Positions 46,074 through 58,476 of a stretch of 64,000 bases of DNA are shown one piece after another. The notes beneath the pieces were generated by a model that worked only from the letters and a program-made list of their open reading frames with translations, had not been told where the DNA came from and ran no database searches. Origin of the DNA: Phallus indusiatus (lineage: Eukaryota; Basidiomycota; Agaricomycetes; Phallales; Phallaceae); assembly GCA_027605045.1 (NCBI GenBank), contig JAQFWX010000049.1, positions 124,001 to 188,000 of the forward strand, given 5' to 3'. The position numbers and the translations under genes were made by a program. Every line of letters begins with the position of its first letter. The first letter of the stretch is position 1.

Positions 46074-48922
46074 TTATTGCGATATAAATTGATGTAAAAG
46101 ATTTTGAGCATTCGGCCGTGCCTCAATCTTGCACTTAAAGTCTCTCGGACGTCTAAAAGCATACTCTTAAATGATTTAATATTCGAAGTTGCGTTTACTT
46201 ACCCAGCTATGCCTGGGGTGACCTCGTCATTTTCGAGAATGCAAGCCAATGGTTCGCCTTCAAGCACAGAAATGTCCGCGACGTGTAAAATAGTTGAAAA
46301 CATAATGGTGAGAAAACTCTCCGCCAACGCTCTTCCAGGGCATACTCTACAAAATTTTATGGATTGGAGTTTGAAATCAACCTCGTTGTAAGCATACCTC
46401 CTTCCAAATCCAAATGCAGGGTCTGGTGGCACTTTAGCACTCCCGTCTAAAAATCTTTCCGGTTTAAACTTATGCATTTCAGGGCCATATTCCTTCTCAG
46501 AGCGGAGGAGAAGCCTAGTTTATGTATAATATATGTAAGAATGAGAGAACCAAGAAGAGCCTCCGTATATATATATGGTAAACCTACCAAATATTTCCAA
46601 AGCAAATGGTACCTTTGGGTATAAAATACCCATCTATCATGTCGTCCTCTTTCAATTTATGTGGTATGCCTATCGGACCAGCAGGATGCCACCGTAATAC
46701 TTCATTCCGGAGTGCATTAAGATATGGAAGATTAGGAATATCAGCAAAAGATGGAAGATTATCTCTTCCAATCACGCTATCCAGTTCCTTCTGAGCTTTC
46801 TTCTGAACATCGGGATGAAGTGCCATTGCCAAGAAGAATACACGAATCTGGATCTCAAGCTAGTATAAGTTCAGGCTCAGTCGCGAAACGGATTATCTCT
46901 CAAAAAAAAAACACAAATTACAGAGTCAATTCCCGCGAAATAGACAACCACAGCCATTTGACGGATCACTTCTTCGGCGTCCTGAGGGATATTGCGATTA
47001 TCGGCCAGATCTTCGAGATAATTCGTCACAAAGCAAGGTTTAAAGTTTCCTTGTTTCTATGTATTGTTCTAAAAAAAGAAGCAGTATAGATTGGAGACAT
47101 TACTTACAAGGGAGTTTTTAGCGTATTCATATGGAAGATCTACCATATCCTTATAATCTTTATTTATTTCTTCCACTACCTTCGGAAACTCTAGCCCGGG
47201 AAACCATGATGGAAGGTATTTTACTATTGTGAATCAGTTATGGCATTTAAAAGAACTTAATATAGTGGTTCTCACAGATTGGTAACACATCAACCATTGT
47301 CGCAAAAACCGAAATGGGATTTATAATCAATTATAAATCGAGAGGCGTCGAGGTGGTTTATAAACTATTTATAAACTTTTCAAGGCAATAAAAATTTGTC
47401 AGGTTGGGTTTATAAATCAAATGAGCAGATTTTTTTTCTGAAGTCCTTTTTTATAAGTAACAATTTGATTGTTTCTCTTAATGTCAAATCACAAGTTAGA
47501 GTAGTCATTAAAACATTATATTGAGTATTATATGTACATGTATAGTCTACACTGGCACTACGAAAAAACACAACTATTAATGTACTATTTAAATTACTAC
47601 GCTGCTAACTACTAGGTTTGCTATTAGATTACTATCAAACTACTATTAGAACTACTATTAGAACTACTATTAGAATACTAAGACTACTACTAAGTGGGCG
47701 CAACGCGAATGCGACAGAGTCTCGAGTCTATATAGGAGCCTGAGCTTGCGCACAGACCATCCTCCTTTTTTTGGTGTATGAGACGCTTAGCGATTAGCCG
47801 GTGAATGGTTTTTACCCGATCACAACTCAAGCGAAGCTGAGCACACTCATTGGTGAGAAAAATAATCTCTGTGCGTTGTGAGATATTGAATTATAAATAC
47901 AAAATAAACGACCTATTGAATAAATAAACTTGATTGAGTTTATAATCTCCTTGGATTTTTGCGACATTTTATTATGTATGTGCCGGGAACAACCACTCGA
48001 GTTATATTCTGCAAAGTGCGACCTGCTACTTCCAAATAAGGATCGTTTTCAGGTAGAATATCGATACCGTAGGTCAACTTCGAGAAAGAGTGTTTGTCAG
48101 ATTATGTGGTATTTTTTGAAAAAAAAATGTAAGCCAAGAGACCTGAATAATGAATTTTCCGACTGTGTTCCGGACAAAGTTCCTCAGATCATGATTTACT
48201 TGCTCAGCAATGAGGAGTTGTGCAAATGACCTAACGGTGAGATCAACCTATTCTGATTAATTTCAAATCATTCGCATCATACCTGGAACTAGCCTCCATT
48301 AACGAATGGTACATGTGAATGCTTTTGGACGATACTAGATCGTGTAGCATCGCCCGAAGCCGAGTGCTCCGTTCACCGTAGTCCATCATCACAAGATTTG
48401 TTTTCCCAAAGTTTGTTCTTCAAAGTGGGAAAAGCTTCAGCTACTCTTTGAAGAATGTTGAAAGACGTTACATACAAATCGTGCAGTATTGTTGTTGCCA
48501 CTCTGTCGGAATATATAGCACCCTTCTTAGCAAACAATTCTTGTCCTACATCCGCTGAATTTACGACCAGCATCGACACCCCGAATGTATTCAAATATAC
48601 AAGATCACCTTATGTTATGTAACGCAGAATTAACAAAAGCGAAACAAGTTTGATAATGAGTGAAGTACCGTATTTCTTAGCCCATTTTTCGAATACTTTG
48701 TATTCCAGAGCTCCGGCCGGTAAATCCTTCAGGTTGCCCCATATAAAATGCCTTGGAGGACCTGGCGGGAACTGAAGGCCTGTACGGCGAAAAATAACCT
48801 CAAGTACAGATTAATTCAACTAAGAGCAAACCTTTTGGAGCGCGTGCAGCGATACGATACAGAAAAATAGATAGGCTTAGACCTATAAACGTAATGACAA
48901 TGTCGAGACTAGACAGGATCAT
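46074..48922 (-). pseudogene. Cytochrome P450 A, coding exon broken by a TIR element
   Basis: Most diverged member of the array. Working from ATG 48922 I can read the membrane anchor (DIVITFIGLSLSIFLYRI), the hinge PPGPPRH then FIWGNLKDLPAG, GVSMLVVNSADVGQELF, DYGERSTRLRAMLHDL, LTYGIDILPENDPYLEV, the I-helix AGIDS, NEVLRWHPAGP (ExxR), KFKPERFLDG and the heme loop FGFGRR/VCPGRALAESF. It stops at 46074-46076. All introns are canonical and phases fit. The only lesion is the insertion of 47298-47966 inside the exon encoding VVVPGTYI / VDVLPI, which brings in stops. Without it the gene would look intact, so the insertion appears young or polymorphic. I call it interrupted, not ancient. If the element were spliced out, a product is conceivable, but I see no matching sites. 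Confidence 0.82.
47298..47966. mobile_element. Non-autonomous TIR DNA transposon, short form (0.67 kb), inside P450 A
   Basis: Left end TGTCGCAAAAACCGAAAT and right end, read inward, TGTCGCAAAAATCCAA: one mismatch in the first 13 bases. Shares ends, GTTTATAA-rich subterminal DNA and the internal block CTTGCGCACAGACCATCCT with the 1.2 kb element at 17464-18662, so it is a shorter relative. It has no coding capacity for a transposase. Host coding sequence resumes on each side with only AT and a few AT-rich bases extra, so the target duplication is very short or ambiguous. Confidence 0.85.
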
Positions 48923-49877
48923 TAAGGCAGTGTGAGTTTTGACCAACGGCTCTAGTGTATTTTATTAAAGTTGGCTCTTACTTTTTAAAACTCAACTAAA
49001 GGCTTATTTGGGTAGGACATTCTCATTTTCATTCTCTCATTGGGAGCACATGTACACTCGTAAAATGAAGCCATGGTCCGTGTATAATATGATCATCGAT
49101 AGTATCTGATCAATCCAAACAGATGCTTCGCGTACTGGAAGCACCAATTATATATGAATTAGTGTCGTGATGACTGAAGTTTTCATCTGGAATGAGGGGT
49201 CGATTTATCGACATCGCCGCGTGACTGTCTATCAATAGAATGTGAGACATTGGATCGGAATCTTCACTGTCGTTTATATTGTCGAGTGAAGTCATATGCT
49301 TCTAATTGGGTAGGGAAATACCTCGTAGGGACCGTATTGGCGAGAAGAACTAAGGAAGTATCATAATTCCACACCTGCATTATGAATATACTACACGTTG
49401 CAAATCCCATTTAGGTATGGGTTATTCCCCAAAAAAATTCGCCTAGCCATCTGTGTGCATTCGTTGTCTGGTACGAGCCGTTCGAGATCTTGGACATGAT
49501 TTTCACAGCGTCCCGACGATATCCCCGTCGACGTTCTAACAACGTGATGCAACGGCACGGCAGTGTACACCGTACAGTATATTGTGCGATTTGGTATACG
49601 CTGAATATAAAATACCCAGACGAATGACAGCTCAGCTTACTGCGTGTGAGGTTCAAGAACTCCCGTCGAATCTAGATAAAGAATGCCTAAAAAATGCACT
49701 TGTCCGTGGAAAGAACTGTCGTCGGTTTTGCATGCATGCGGTCATGAAATGGAATCTGAATCAATAGCGCGGAAACTGGTTTGCGTGAATCCCGCTTTGG
49801 TATGGAGGTCCACAATCGTGAATATTTATTTTTTTCCCGCATCGCTCTCTATTTCACATCACCAAAGACTTGTATTA
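48923..49877. other. Spacer between P450 A and B
   Basis: About 955 bases. Contains the A promoter and the B terminator. A short piece around 49795-49860 is shared with the C-D and D-E spacers. No gene seen; a 61-codon minus frame at 49110-49295 is not supported. Confidence 0.45.
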
Positions 49878-52007
49878 TCAACCTAATTGATTCAAAACAA
49901 TTTGGACATCGGAGCGTGCATCGATCCGGCACCTAAAATCTCGCGGACGTCTAAGCAGCAAAATCAAGGACACATTACATCCGCAAATTCTGGGAAATAA
50001 AATATATCACCTACGCGATGACTCCTGGAGTGAACTCATCTTTTTCGATGATGCCAGATAAAGGTTCATTTGTAAGCATAGAAATATTTGTAGTATGCAA
50101 AATAGTTGCGATCACGATGGAAAGGAAACTTTCGGCCAGTGCTCTCCCAGGACACACGCTGAAGGATTGAACGGAATCATGAGACACTTGAACAAATGTT
50201 ACGAAGATATGCATACCGTCTTCCATATCCGAAAGCGGGCTCGGGTTTGACTTTCGCACTTCCATCCAGAAACCGTTCTGGTCGAAATTTATCAGTATCA
50301 GGCCCATATTCTTTTTCTGAACGGAAAAGGAACCTGATCCTATTTTTAGAACAAACAAACAATTCTGAAAAGTCATGAATTTGATTACCAAGTGTTTCCA
50401 ATACATATAGTTCCTCGGGGTATAAAGTATCCGTTTATCACATCATCCTGCTTCAATTGATGCGGCAGCCCTATCGGGCCCCCAGTATGCCACCGTAACA
50501 CCTCATTGAAAAAGGCATTGAAATACGGGAGACGATGAAGATCAGCGAACGAAGGTAAGCTATCTCTTCCAACCACTCTGTCAAGTTCGTCCTGCGCTTT
50601 TTTCTGGGCATCTGGATGGAGTGCTGCCGCTAAGAAGAACAAACGCGTTTCGGTTTCCAACTGAAATAAAACGTTAGTCGAGTTGCATCAAGGTAGTGAG
50701 TGTTATTACCGAGTCGATTCCCGCAATATACGCGGTTACTGCTACTTGACGAATCATTTCTTCGGGATACCGGGGAGATTCTGTAGGAGTGAAACTTTCC
50801 AAATAATTCGACACAAAGGAATAATCGTATTCTCCTTGTTTCTATATTTTTGTCTAAAAAAACGAGCACGAATTAAGAGATAACTTACAAAGGCTGCCTT
50901 AGCATGTTTATATGGAAGATCTAGCATATCTTGGAAATCCCTCTCTATTTGTTCGGCCACCTTATGGAACTTTACACCAGGAGTCCATGAGGGAATATAC
51001 TTCACTGTTGTCCATCTTGAGCATTAGGTAAATTCTGTTATAATTCGCTTACGGATTGGTAAAACATCAACTAAGTAGGTTCCCGGTACGACTGCTTCCG
51101 AGATAGTTCCCACCAAACGCTCTGCAAGCTGTAAATATGGATCATTCTTAGACGCAATGTCAATTCCATAAAGGAGCTTCAAGATAGTCAGTCATGCGAT
51201 AGTTTTCAGGATCAATTTTCGGACCTTCATTATAAATTTTCCGATGACATATCGCGTAACTTTCAAATCATTTACGGGCTCGGCAATAAGACGTCGTGCA
51301 AGGAACCTGATGATTGTAAGCAAAATTGTAAAAAAAAAGTCAGACTCAAGAAGAAACTGAATTGAAAGGCTGACAGACCTAGCACTTTCCTCCAGCAACG
51401 GATAAAATGAAACGACACTCTTTGACGAAATCAAATCATGCAATATTGCCCGATATTGAGTCCACTGTTCACCATAATCAACCGTTACAACAGTTGAGTC
51501 TCCAAGATGGGTCCTATATGAAAAAATCAGTGGAGGTGTCTGAGAACTTGGAATATTAGTTTATACAAATCATGCAACATTGTTGTCCTCATTTTACCCG
51601 AGTATATAGCGCCTTTCTTAGTGAATAATTCTCGTTCCATTTCTGCTGAATTGATGAGAAGTATGGATTGACCCAGGACATTCAGATACACCAGATCGCC
51701 TTGAGTAAAATTGAGCATATCAGAACATCGATAGCAAAAAGCTCCCGATACCATATTTTTCAGCCAATTTCTCGTACACTTTGTATTCTACAGTTCCCGA
51801 TGGCAAATCTTTCAAGTTGCCCCATATTGGATGTCTTGGAGGACCAGGAGGCAGCCGCAAACCTTTTAAAACAAGATTTTCTCACGATTCAAAGGAAGAC
51901 ATAATTACGCGCGTACCTTTTGGAACGCGCACGGTAATGCGGTGTAGGAAGAAAGAAATAGATAAAGCTATTGAAGTTATAGCGATATCGAGAATTGTTA
52001 TGGACAT
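49878..52007 (-). CDS. Cytochrome P450 B
   Basis: Membrane-bound monooxygenase (class E, group I) that inserts one oxygen atom into an organic substrate using electrons from P450 reductase. Twelve exons from ATG 52007 to the stop at 49880-49878. The signal-anchor helix (DIAITSIALSISFFLH) is followed by LRLPPGPPRH then PIWGNLKDLPSG, then SILLINSAEMERELFTKKGA, DYGEQWTQYRAIL, LLYGIDIASKNDPYLQLAER and SWTPGVKFHKVAEQ. Catalytic signatures are the I-helix AGIDS, ExxR in FNEVLRWH, KFRPERFLDG and the heme-cysteine loop FGYGRRVCPGRALAESF, whose codon for the second R is split by an intron. The protein ends RPRDFRCRIDARSDVQ. It is intact by inspection. The substrate is unknown. Similar agaric P450s are often labelled O-methylsterigmatocystin oxidoreductase-like, which is only a homology tag. 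Confidence 0.9.
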
Positions 52008-52951
52008 GGAAGTGTTCAGAGGTTGTAGTCCTTGGCATTGATGTATTTATTGACTGAGTAGATGGGCTGATATTCTGAGAAGTCTGTGGAGTCTCATGCA
52101 CATGGCCCATGGGCTAGCTGGCGAGGTTCAAGTTTGACATATGTCACTCAGGGTCTTCTACTGATCGGGAACACGGGCAAAGCATTCCCTAGCATTTCAT
52201 GGAAGTTGAGCCAATTGCAGCGAATCAAATTTCGGCTGATGTCCTCTCTTCGGAAGCAAAATTAGTATCAACCAATCTCTGAATCTCCCCAAACGCGATT
52301 GATATAGAAGAGGATGAGCAAAATAACATCCATTAATGTATGCGTTGTCTCAGCACACAGGTACTCAACCTGGGAATATAAAACGAAGCTATAGGTTGTA
52401 ACAAAAAACTTACCAGTTGTACGTAATTGAATTTGTTAACCATCATCCATTTGGTTATCAGGGGTCGGCACGTCAAACCGGGGCTACGCCGCTGAGGAAC
52501 ACCGAGTTCAAGTTGACATTACTTTGGTCGGACACACCAATACATATCTTTTACTTAAGCTGACGCTAGCACTCCATCAATTTCCGCAGTGACTTTCACA
52601 TCGACCACGAAGGAGCTTCAACGTTTATGCTATGTTATTGTCCAGCAGCAGCAGGAACTCTTTGAATCGAGTATTCGCAAGCGACAACTTGAATATCTGC
52701 TTCGTAATACGTCAAAGATCAACTGATGTCTTCTGGCTATGGGGAATATCCGAGTCGGGTCTCAAAACGACTTGACACTGCCAGCGAGTAGCGCTCTGGA
52801 GGTTTCAAGATAAGGGGATGTACTTCAGAGCCAAAACCTAGATTACTGATTGGCATTTGCTGATACACGAGGACCTGCGTATATTGTCACCGAAAAAGGT
52901 TTATTTTTTTCCGCATCTCTCTCTATTTCACATCACCAAGGACTAGTATGG
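52008..52951. repeat. Spacer between P450 B and C, part of the duplication unit
   Basis: Upstream part (about 52020-52690) is homologous to 55110-55740 and 58480-59130, for example the shared GCGGCTGATGTCCT-like block. The last 100 bases before the C stop (52850-52951) match 56240-56345 and 61970-62072, including ACGAGGACCTG(C/T)GTAT. No gene seen. The repeat shows that each P450 was copied with its promoter. Confidence 0.65.
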
Positions 52952-55103
52952 TCAACCTATATGGCTCATAACAATTTGGATATCGGAACGTGCATCGATC
53001 TGACACCTAAAGTCCCGCGGACGTCTAAGTAACAGAACAAAAACACATCACATACGCAAATTCTAGGAAAATAAAATAGATCACCTACGCGAGGACTCCT
53101 GGAGTGAATTCATCTTTTTCAACAATGTCAGATAAAGGTTCGTCTTTAAGCATGGAAATATTTGTAGTATGCAACATAATCGCAATTGCGATGGAAAGGA
53201 AACTTTCAGCAAGTGCTTTCCCAGGACACACACTAATAGATTGAACAGAATCATGGAATAATTGAGTAAACGTTATGTAAAGAGACATGCAAAGTCATAC
53301 CGTCTTCCATATCCGAAAGTAAAATCGGGTTTTATTTTCGCACTTCCATCCAGAAACCGTTCTGGTCGAAATTTATGAATATCAGGTCCATATTCTTTTT
53401 CTGAACGGAAAAGAACCCTGGTCTTATTGTTAGAACAAACAGAAATATCTTGAGAAGTTATGAATTTGATTACCAAGTGTTTCCAATACATATAGTCCCT
53501 CGAGGTATAAAGTATCCGTTTATCACATCATCCTGCTTCAACTGATGAGGCAGTCCCATCGGAGCTGCAGGGTGCCACCGCAACACCTCATTGAAAAAGG
53601 CATTAAAATACGAGAGATGAGGAAGATCAGCGAACGAAGGTAAACTATCTCTTCCAACCACTCTGTCTAGTTCGTTCTGCGCTTTTTTCTGGGTATCTGG
53701 ATGAAGTGCTGCCGCCAAGAAAAACAAACGTATTTGAGCTTCCATCTGAAACAGATAGAAAAACCAACTTTTAGTCGAGTTGCTTTATTTCCAAGACGGT
53801 TGGTGTAATTACCGTGTCGACTGTCGCAAGATACGCAGTTACTGCTACTTGACGAATCGCTTCTTCGGGATACTGGGGAGATTCTGTAGGAGTGCTAGCA
53901 AAACCTTCCAAGTAATTTGACACGAATGAAGGCTCGTATTTTCCTTGTCCCTATATTCATTTATCAGTAAGAAACGAGCACGTGTTGAAATTTAACTCAC
54001 AAAAGCTGCCTTGGCATGTTTATATGGAAGATCTAGCATATCTTGAAAATCCCTCTCTATTTTTTCGGCCACCTTATGGAACTTTACGCCAGGAATCCAT
54101 GACGGAATATACTTCACTGTTGTACATCTTGAGCATTAAATAAGTTTTGTTATAGCTCGCTTACGGATTGGTAAAATATCAACTAAGTATGCCCCCGGTA
54201 CGACTACCTCGGAAATAGCTGCCACCAGACGTTCTGCAAGCCGTAGATATGGGTCATTCTCGGACGAAATATCAATTCCATAAAGAAGCTTCAAGATAGT
54301 CAGTCGTAGGATCATGTTCAAGACCCATTTTCTAACCTTCATTATAAATTTTCCAATGACATATCGCGTAACTTTCAAATCATTTACGGGCTCGGCAATA
54401 AGACGTCGTGCAAGGAACCTGATGATCATCGAGAAATTATAAAAAAAGTCAAGCCCAAGAAGAAACTGAATTGAAAAACTGGCAGACCTAGCACTTTCCT
54501 CCAGCAACGGATAAAATGAAACGACACTCTCTGATGAAATCAAATCATGCAATATTGCCCGATGTTGAGTCCATTGTTCGCCATAATCAATCGTTACAAC
54601 GGTCGAGTCGCCAAGATGGGTCCTATATGAAAAAATCAGTGGAAGTATCTGAGAACTTGGAATCTTGGTTTATACAAGTCATGTATCATTGTTGTCCTAA
54701 CTCTACTCGAGTATATAGCACCTTTCTTAGTGAATAATTCTCGTTCCATTTCTGCTGAATTGATGAGAAGTATGGATTGACCCAGGACATTCAGATACAC
54801 CAGATCGCCTTGAGTAAAATTGAGTATATCAGAACATCGATAGCAAAAAGCTCCCGATACCATATTTTTCAGCCAATTTCTCGTACACTTTGTATTCTAC
54901 TGTTCCAGACGGTAAATCTTTCAAGTTTCCCAATATAGGATGCCTCGGAGGACCGGGAGGTAGTCGTAAACCTAAAAAAATTTTCTCACATTTCAGGGGA
55001 AGACATAAATTACACACATACCTTTTGGAACGCGCACGGTAACGTGATGTAGGAAGAAAGAAATAAATAAAACTATTGAAGTGACAGCGACCTCAAGAAT
55101 CAT
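52952..55103 (-). CDS. Cytochrome P450 C (I-helix motif altered)
   Basis: Twelve-exon gene collinear with B. In the usual place of the first ATG there is GTG, so the first usable ATG (55103) lies three codons in, giving MILEVAVTSIVLF. Conserved parts: LRLPPGPPRHPILGNLKDL, SILLINSAEMERELFTKKGA, DYGEQWTQHRAIL, LLYGIDISSENDPYLRLAER, PSWIPGVKFHK, NEVLRWHPAAP (ExxR), KFRPERFLDG and the heme loop FGYGRR/VCPGKALAESF. It ends at 52952-52954. The I-helix reads YLATVDT where B, D and E have YIAGID(S/T), so the nearly invariant glycine is replaced by Thr. I see no stop or frameshift. It could be active with altered oxygen activation, or on the way to non-function. Confidence 0.85.
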
Positions 55104-55854
55104 TATAGACACGAAAGCGTGTAGAGGTCGTAGTCTTTGGTATTGATGTATTTATTGATTGAGGAGTAAATAAGCAGAGAAGTCTGCGGAGTCTCATGGT
55201 TTTAAATGGTGAGGTTTCTATCTCACTTCGTCTTCTAGTTGAGGACACACGGGGAATCATTCTATGGACGTTAAGCCAATCATAACGAATCGGTTTGCGG
55301 CTGATGTCCTTCCTATCTTCGGAACCAAAACCAACATCCATATTCCTTGAACTGAATGTGATCGATATGAAGAAAGAAGCGCGAACTAATGCATCGTTGT
55401 CTCGGCACGCAGGTATTTTTCCTGAATAATATAAGAAGGGAGTAAGTTTCAACAAGGAATTACACACACATAGCTTGTTAGTTGCTGAACTCTAGAAATT
55501 GTTCATGATCATCCGTTGGGCATCACAGCCTCAGGGCCGCACGTCAAACCAGAAAACTGAGACACACTAGATTGACTGGAATACTTCGGTTGGATGCGAC
55601 AATGAATTTGACGCTAACACTCCCATCAATTCTCGCAGTGACTTTCACCTTGACCACGGTGGAGCTTCAATTTTCGCGCTCAGCAGCAGCAGGAATTCTT
55701 TGAATTGAGTACTGGAAGCGACGTATCTCTGTTTCGTAAGATGTCGAAGACCAATTCATGCTGTCTGGCTTTTTTCTGGTTTTTGACATGGATTCGAAGA
55801 TCTAGACGGAAAACAAGGAAAGCGGCACACGTTGTCGCGCGACTATCGGGAATG
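55104..55854. repeat. 5' flank of P450 C, part of the duplication unit
   Basis: Homologous to the 5' flanks of B and D (for example CCAATCATAACGAATCGGTT versus CCAATTGCAGCGAATCGGTT). Contains the C promoter; no gene seen. Confidence 0.6.
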
Positions 55855-56137
55855 TCAGATCTTCATATAACCAACAGCATTCAAACCTCTCGGCATACCC
55901 AATCCGTCAAAGAATTCAGCAAAAGCATCGTAGAGAGCTTCTCCGATAGATGAATCTGGAAGTCGCGATATGGAAGGATCGGAGAGAGTTGTGTCCCTGA
56001 ACAGTGCGAGTCTACTCGGAGATGAAGGAGCTGTGAACTAGAATACTGAAAGAGGATTGAGAAATAAGGGTATGCATGTCGAGGTTTTGGTTGCAACTGA
56101 ACTTACCAGCAGGACCTGATGAGGGTATTAGAGACAT
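55855..56137 (-). CDS. Possible two-exon small gene or gene fragment in the P450 array
   Basis: Between C and D, on the minus strand, ATG 56137 starts MSLIPSSGPA (56137-56107). A canonical 76-nt intron follows (donor GTAAGT, acceptor CACAG), then exon 56030-55855. The second exon reads as good coding sequence: APSSPSRLALFRDTTLSDPS then SISRLPDSSIGEALYDAFAE then FFDGLGMPRGLNAVGYMKI and a stop. Total is about 69 residues. I do not recognise a family. Because the DNA lies inside duplicated P450 spacers and is absent from the others, it may be a captured fragment of another gene and not a complete gene. Confidence 0.45.
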
Positions 56138-56345
56138 GCTAATTCCTGGTATGCATCGTGGATTCCGCTTCAGCACGCAGGTCCACAATTGTGAATCTTT
56201 GTTAACAGAGTTGGTCAACATGAAACAAAACACTTCTCAGTCACACGCATTCGCTGATACACGAGGACCTGTGTATATTGTCACCGGAAAAGGTTTATTT
56301 TTGTCCACATCTTTCTCTATTTCACATCACTAACGACTAGTATGG

Positions 56346-58476
56346 TCAACCTAACTGGTTCAAAATAAGTTGGACATCGGAACGTGCATCGATTTGGCAT
56401 CTAAAGTCTCGCGGACGTCTAAGCAACAGAACCGAAAACATATCACATACGCAAATTCTGAGAAAATAAAATAGATCACTTACGCGATGACTCCCGGAGT
56501 GAATTCATCTTTTTCGATGATGCCAGATAAAGGTTCGTCTTTAAGCATGGAAATATTCGTAGTGTGCAACATAGTTGCGATCGCGATGGAAAGGAAACTT
56601 TCAGCAAGTGCTTTCCCAGGACACACGCTAAAAGGTTAAACGGAATCGTAAGACAATTGAGTAAATGTTAAAGAGTCATGCACAGTCGTACCGTCTTCCA
56701 TATCCAAAAGCGAGATCGGGTTTTATTTTCGCACTTCCATCCAGAAATCTTTCTGGTCGAAATTTATGAGTATCGGGCCCATATTCTTTTTCTGAACGGA
56801 AAAGAACCCTGGTCTTACTATTAGAACAAACAAACAATTCCGAGAAATTTTGATTACCAAGTGTTTCCAATACATATAGTTCCTTGGGGTATAAAGTATC
56901 CGTTTATCACATCATCCTGCTTTAATTGATGGGGCAGTCCCATCGGACCTGCAGCATGCCACCGCAACACCTCGTTGAAAAAGGCATTAAAATATGGGAG
57001 ATGAGGAAGATCAGCGAACGAAGGTAAGCTATCTCTTCCAACCACTCTGTCTAGTTCGTCCTGCGCTTTTTTCTGGGCGTCTGGATGGAGTGCCATCGCC
57101 AAAAAGAACAAACGTATCTGGGCTTCTATCTGAAAATAAAATGTCGGTCGAGTTGTTTTATTACCAAGACGGTGAGTGTAGTTACCGTATCTATTCCTGC
57201 AATATACATGGTTACTGCTACTTGACGAATCATTTCCTCGGGATACTGGGAAGGAGTACCAGCAGAACCTTCCAAATAATTTGACACGAATGAAGGCTCG
57301 TATTTTCCTTGTTCCTATATTCTTGTTTCAACAAGAAAGCGAGCACGAGTTCAAATTTAACTTACAAAACCTGCCTTAGCATGTTTATATGGAAGCTCTA
57401 GCATATCTTGGAAATCCCTCTCCATTTGTTCGGCCACCTTATGAAACTTTACACCAGGAATCCATGACGGAATATACTTCACTGTTATACATCTTGAGAA
57501 TTGCATAAGTCCTGTTATAACTCGCTTACGGATTGGTAAAATATCAACTAAGAATGTCCCCGGTACGACTACCTCGGAAAGAGTTCCCACCAGACGCTCT
57601 GCAAGCTGTAAATATGGGTCGTTCTCAGACGAAATGTCAATTCCGTAAAGGAGCTTCAAGCTAGTTAGTCGTAGGATGGCATTCAAGACCAATTCCCTGA
57701 CCTTTATAATAAATTTTCCGATGACATATCGCGTAACCTTCAAATCAGTTACGGACTCGGCAATAAGACGTCGTGCAAGGAACCTGATCATCACCAGAGA
57801 AATTTTCAAGTAAAGTCAAGCCAAGAAGAAACTGAACTGAAAAGCTGGCAGACCTAGCACTTTCCTCCAACAATGAATGAAATGAAACGACGCTCTTGGA
57901 CGAAATCAAATCATGCAGTATTGCCCGATGTTGAGTCCATTGTTCACCATAATCAACCGTTATAGCGGTCGAGTCTCCAAGATGGGTCCTATATGAAAAA
58001 GTCAGTCGAAACGTCTAAGAACTTGGAATCTTGGCTTATACAAATCATGTATCATTGTTGTCCTGATTCTACCCGAATATATGGCGCCCTTCTTAGTGAA
58101 TAACTCTCGTTCCATTTCTGCTGAATTGATGAGAAGTATGGATTGACCGAGAACATTCAGATACACCAGGTCGCCTTGAGTAAAGTTGAGCATATCAGAA
58201 TATCGATAACAAAGTTCCAGATACCATATTCTTCAGCCAATTTCTCGTACACTTTGTATTCTACAGTTCCAGATGGTAAATCTTTCAAATTTCCCAATAT
58301 GGGATGCCTCGGAGGACCAGGAGGTAGACGCAAACCTAAAAAAATTCTCTCACAATTCAAGAGAAGACATAAATTACATGCGTACCTTTTGGAACGTGCA
58401 CAGTAATGCGATGTAGGAAGAAAGAAATAGATAAAGCTATCGAAGTGACAGCGATATCAAGAATCGTTATAGACAT
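56346..58476 (-). CDS. Cytochrome P450 D
   Basis: Twelve-exon gene like B. ATG 58476 gives MSITILDIAVTSIALSISFF, then LRLPPGPPRHPILGNLKDL, SILLINSAEMERELFTKKGA, DYGEQWTQHRAIL, IAESVTDLKVTRYVIGKF, LLYGIDISSENDPYLQLAER, PSWIPGVKFHKVAEQ and the I-helix YIAGIDT (canonical). ExxR is in NEVLRWHAAGP, followed by HKFRPERFLDG and the heme loop FGYGRR/VCPGKALAESF. It stops at 56346-56348 after RPRDFRCQIDARSDVQ. No lesion seen. Same expected role as B: ER-bound monooxygenase needing P450 reductase. Overall closest in wording to E and B. Confidence 0.9.
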
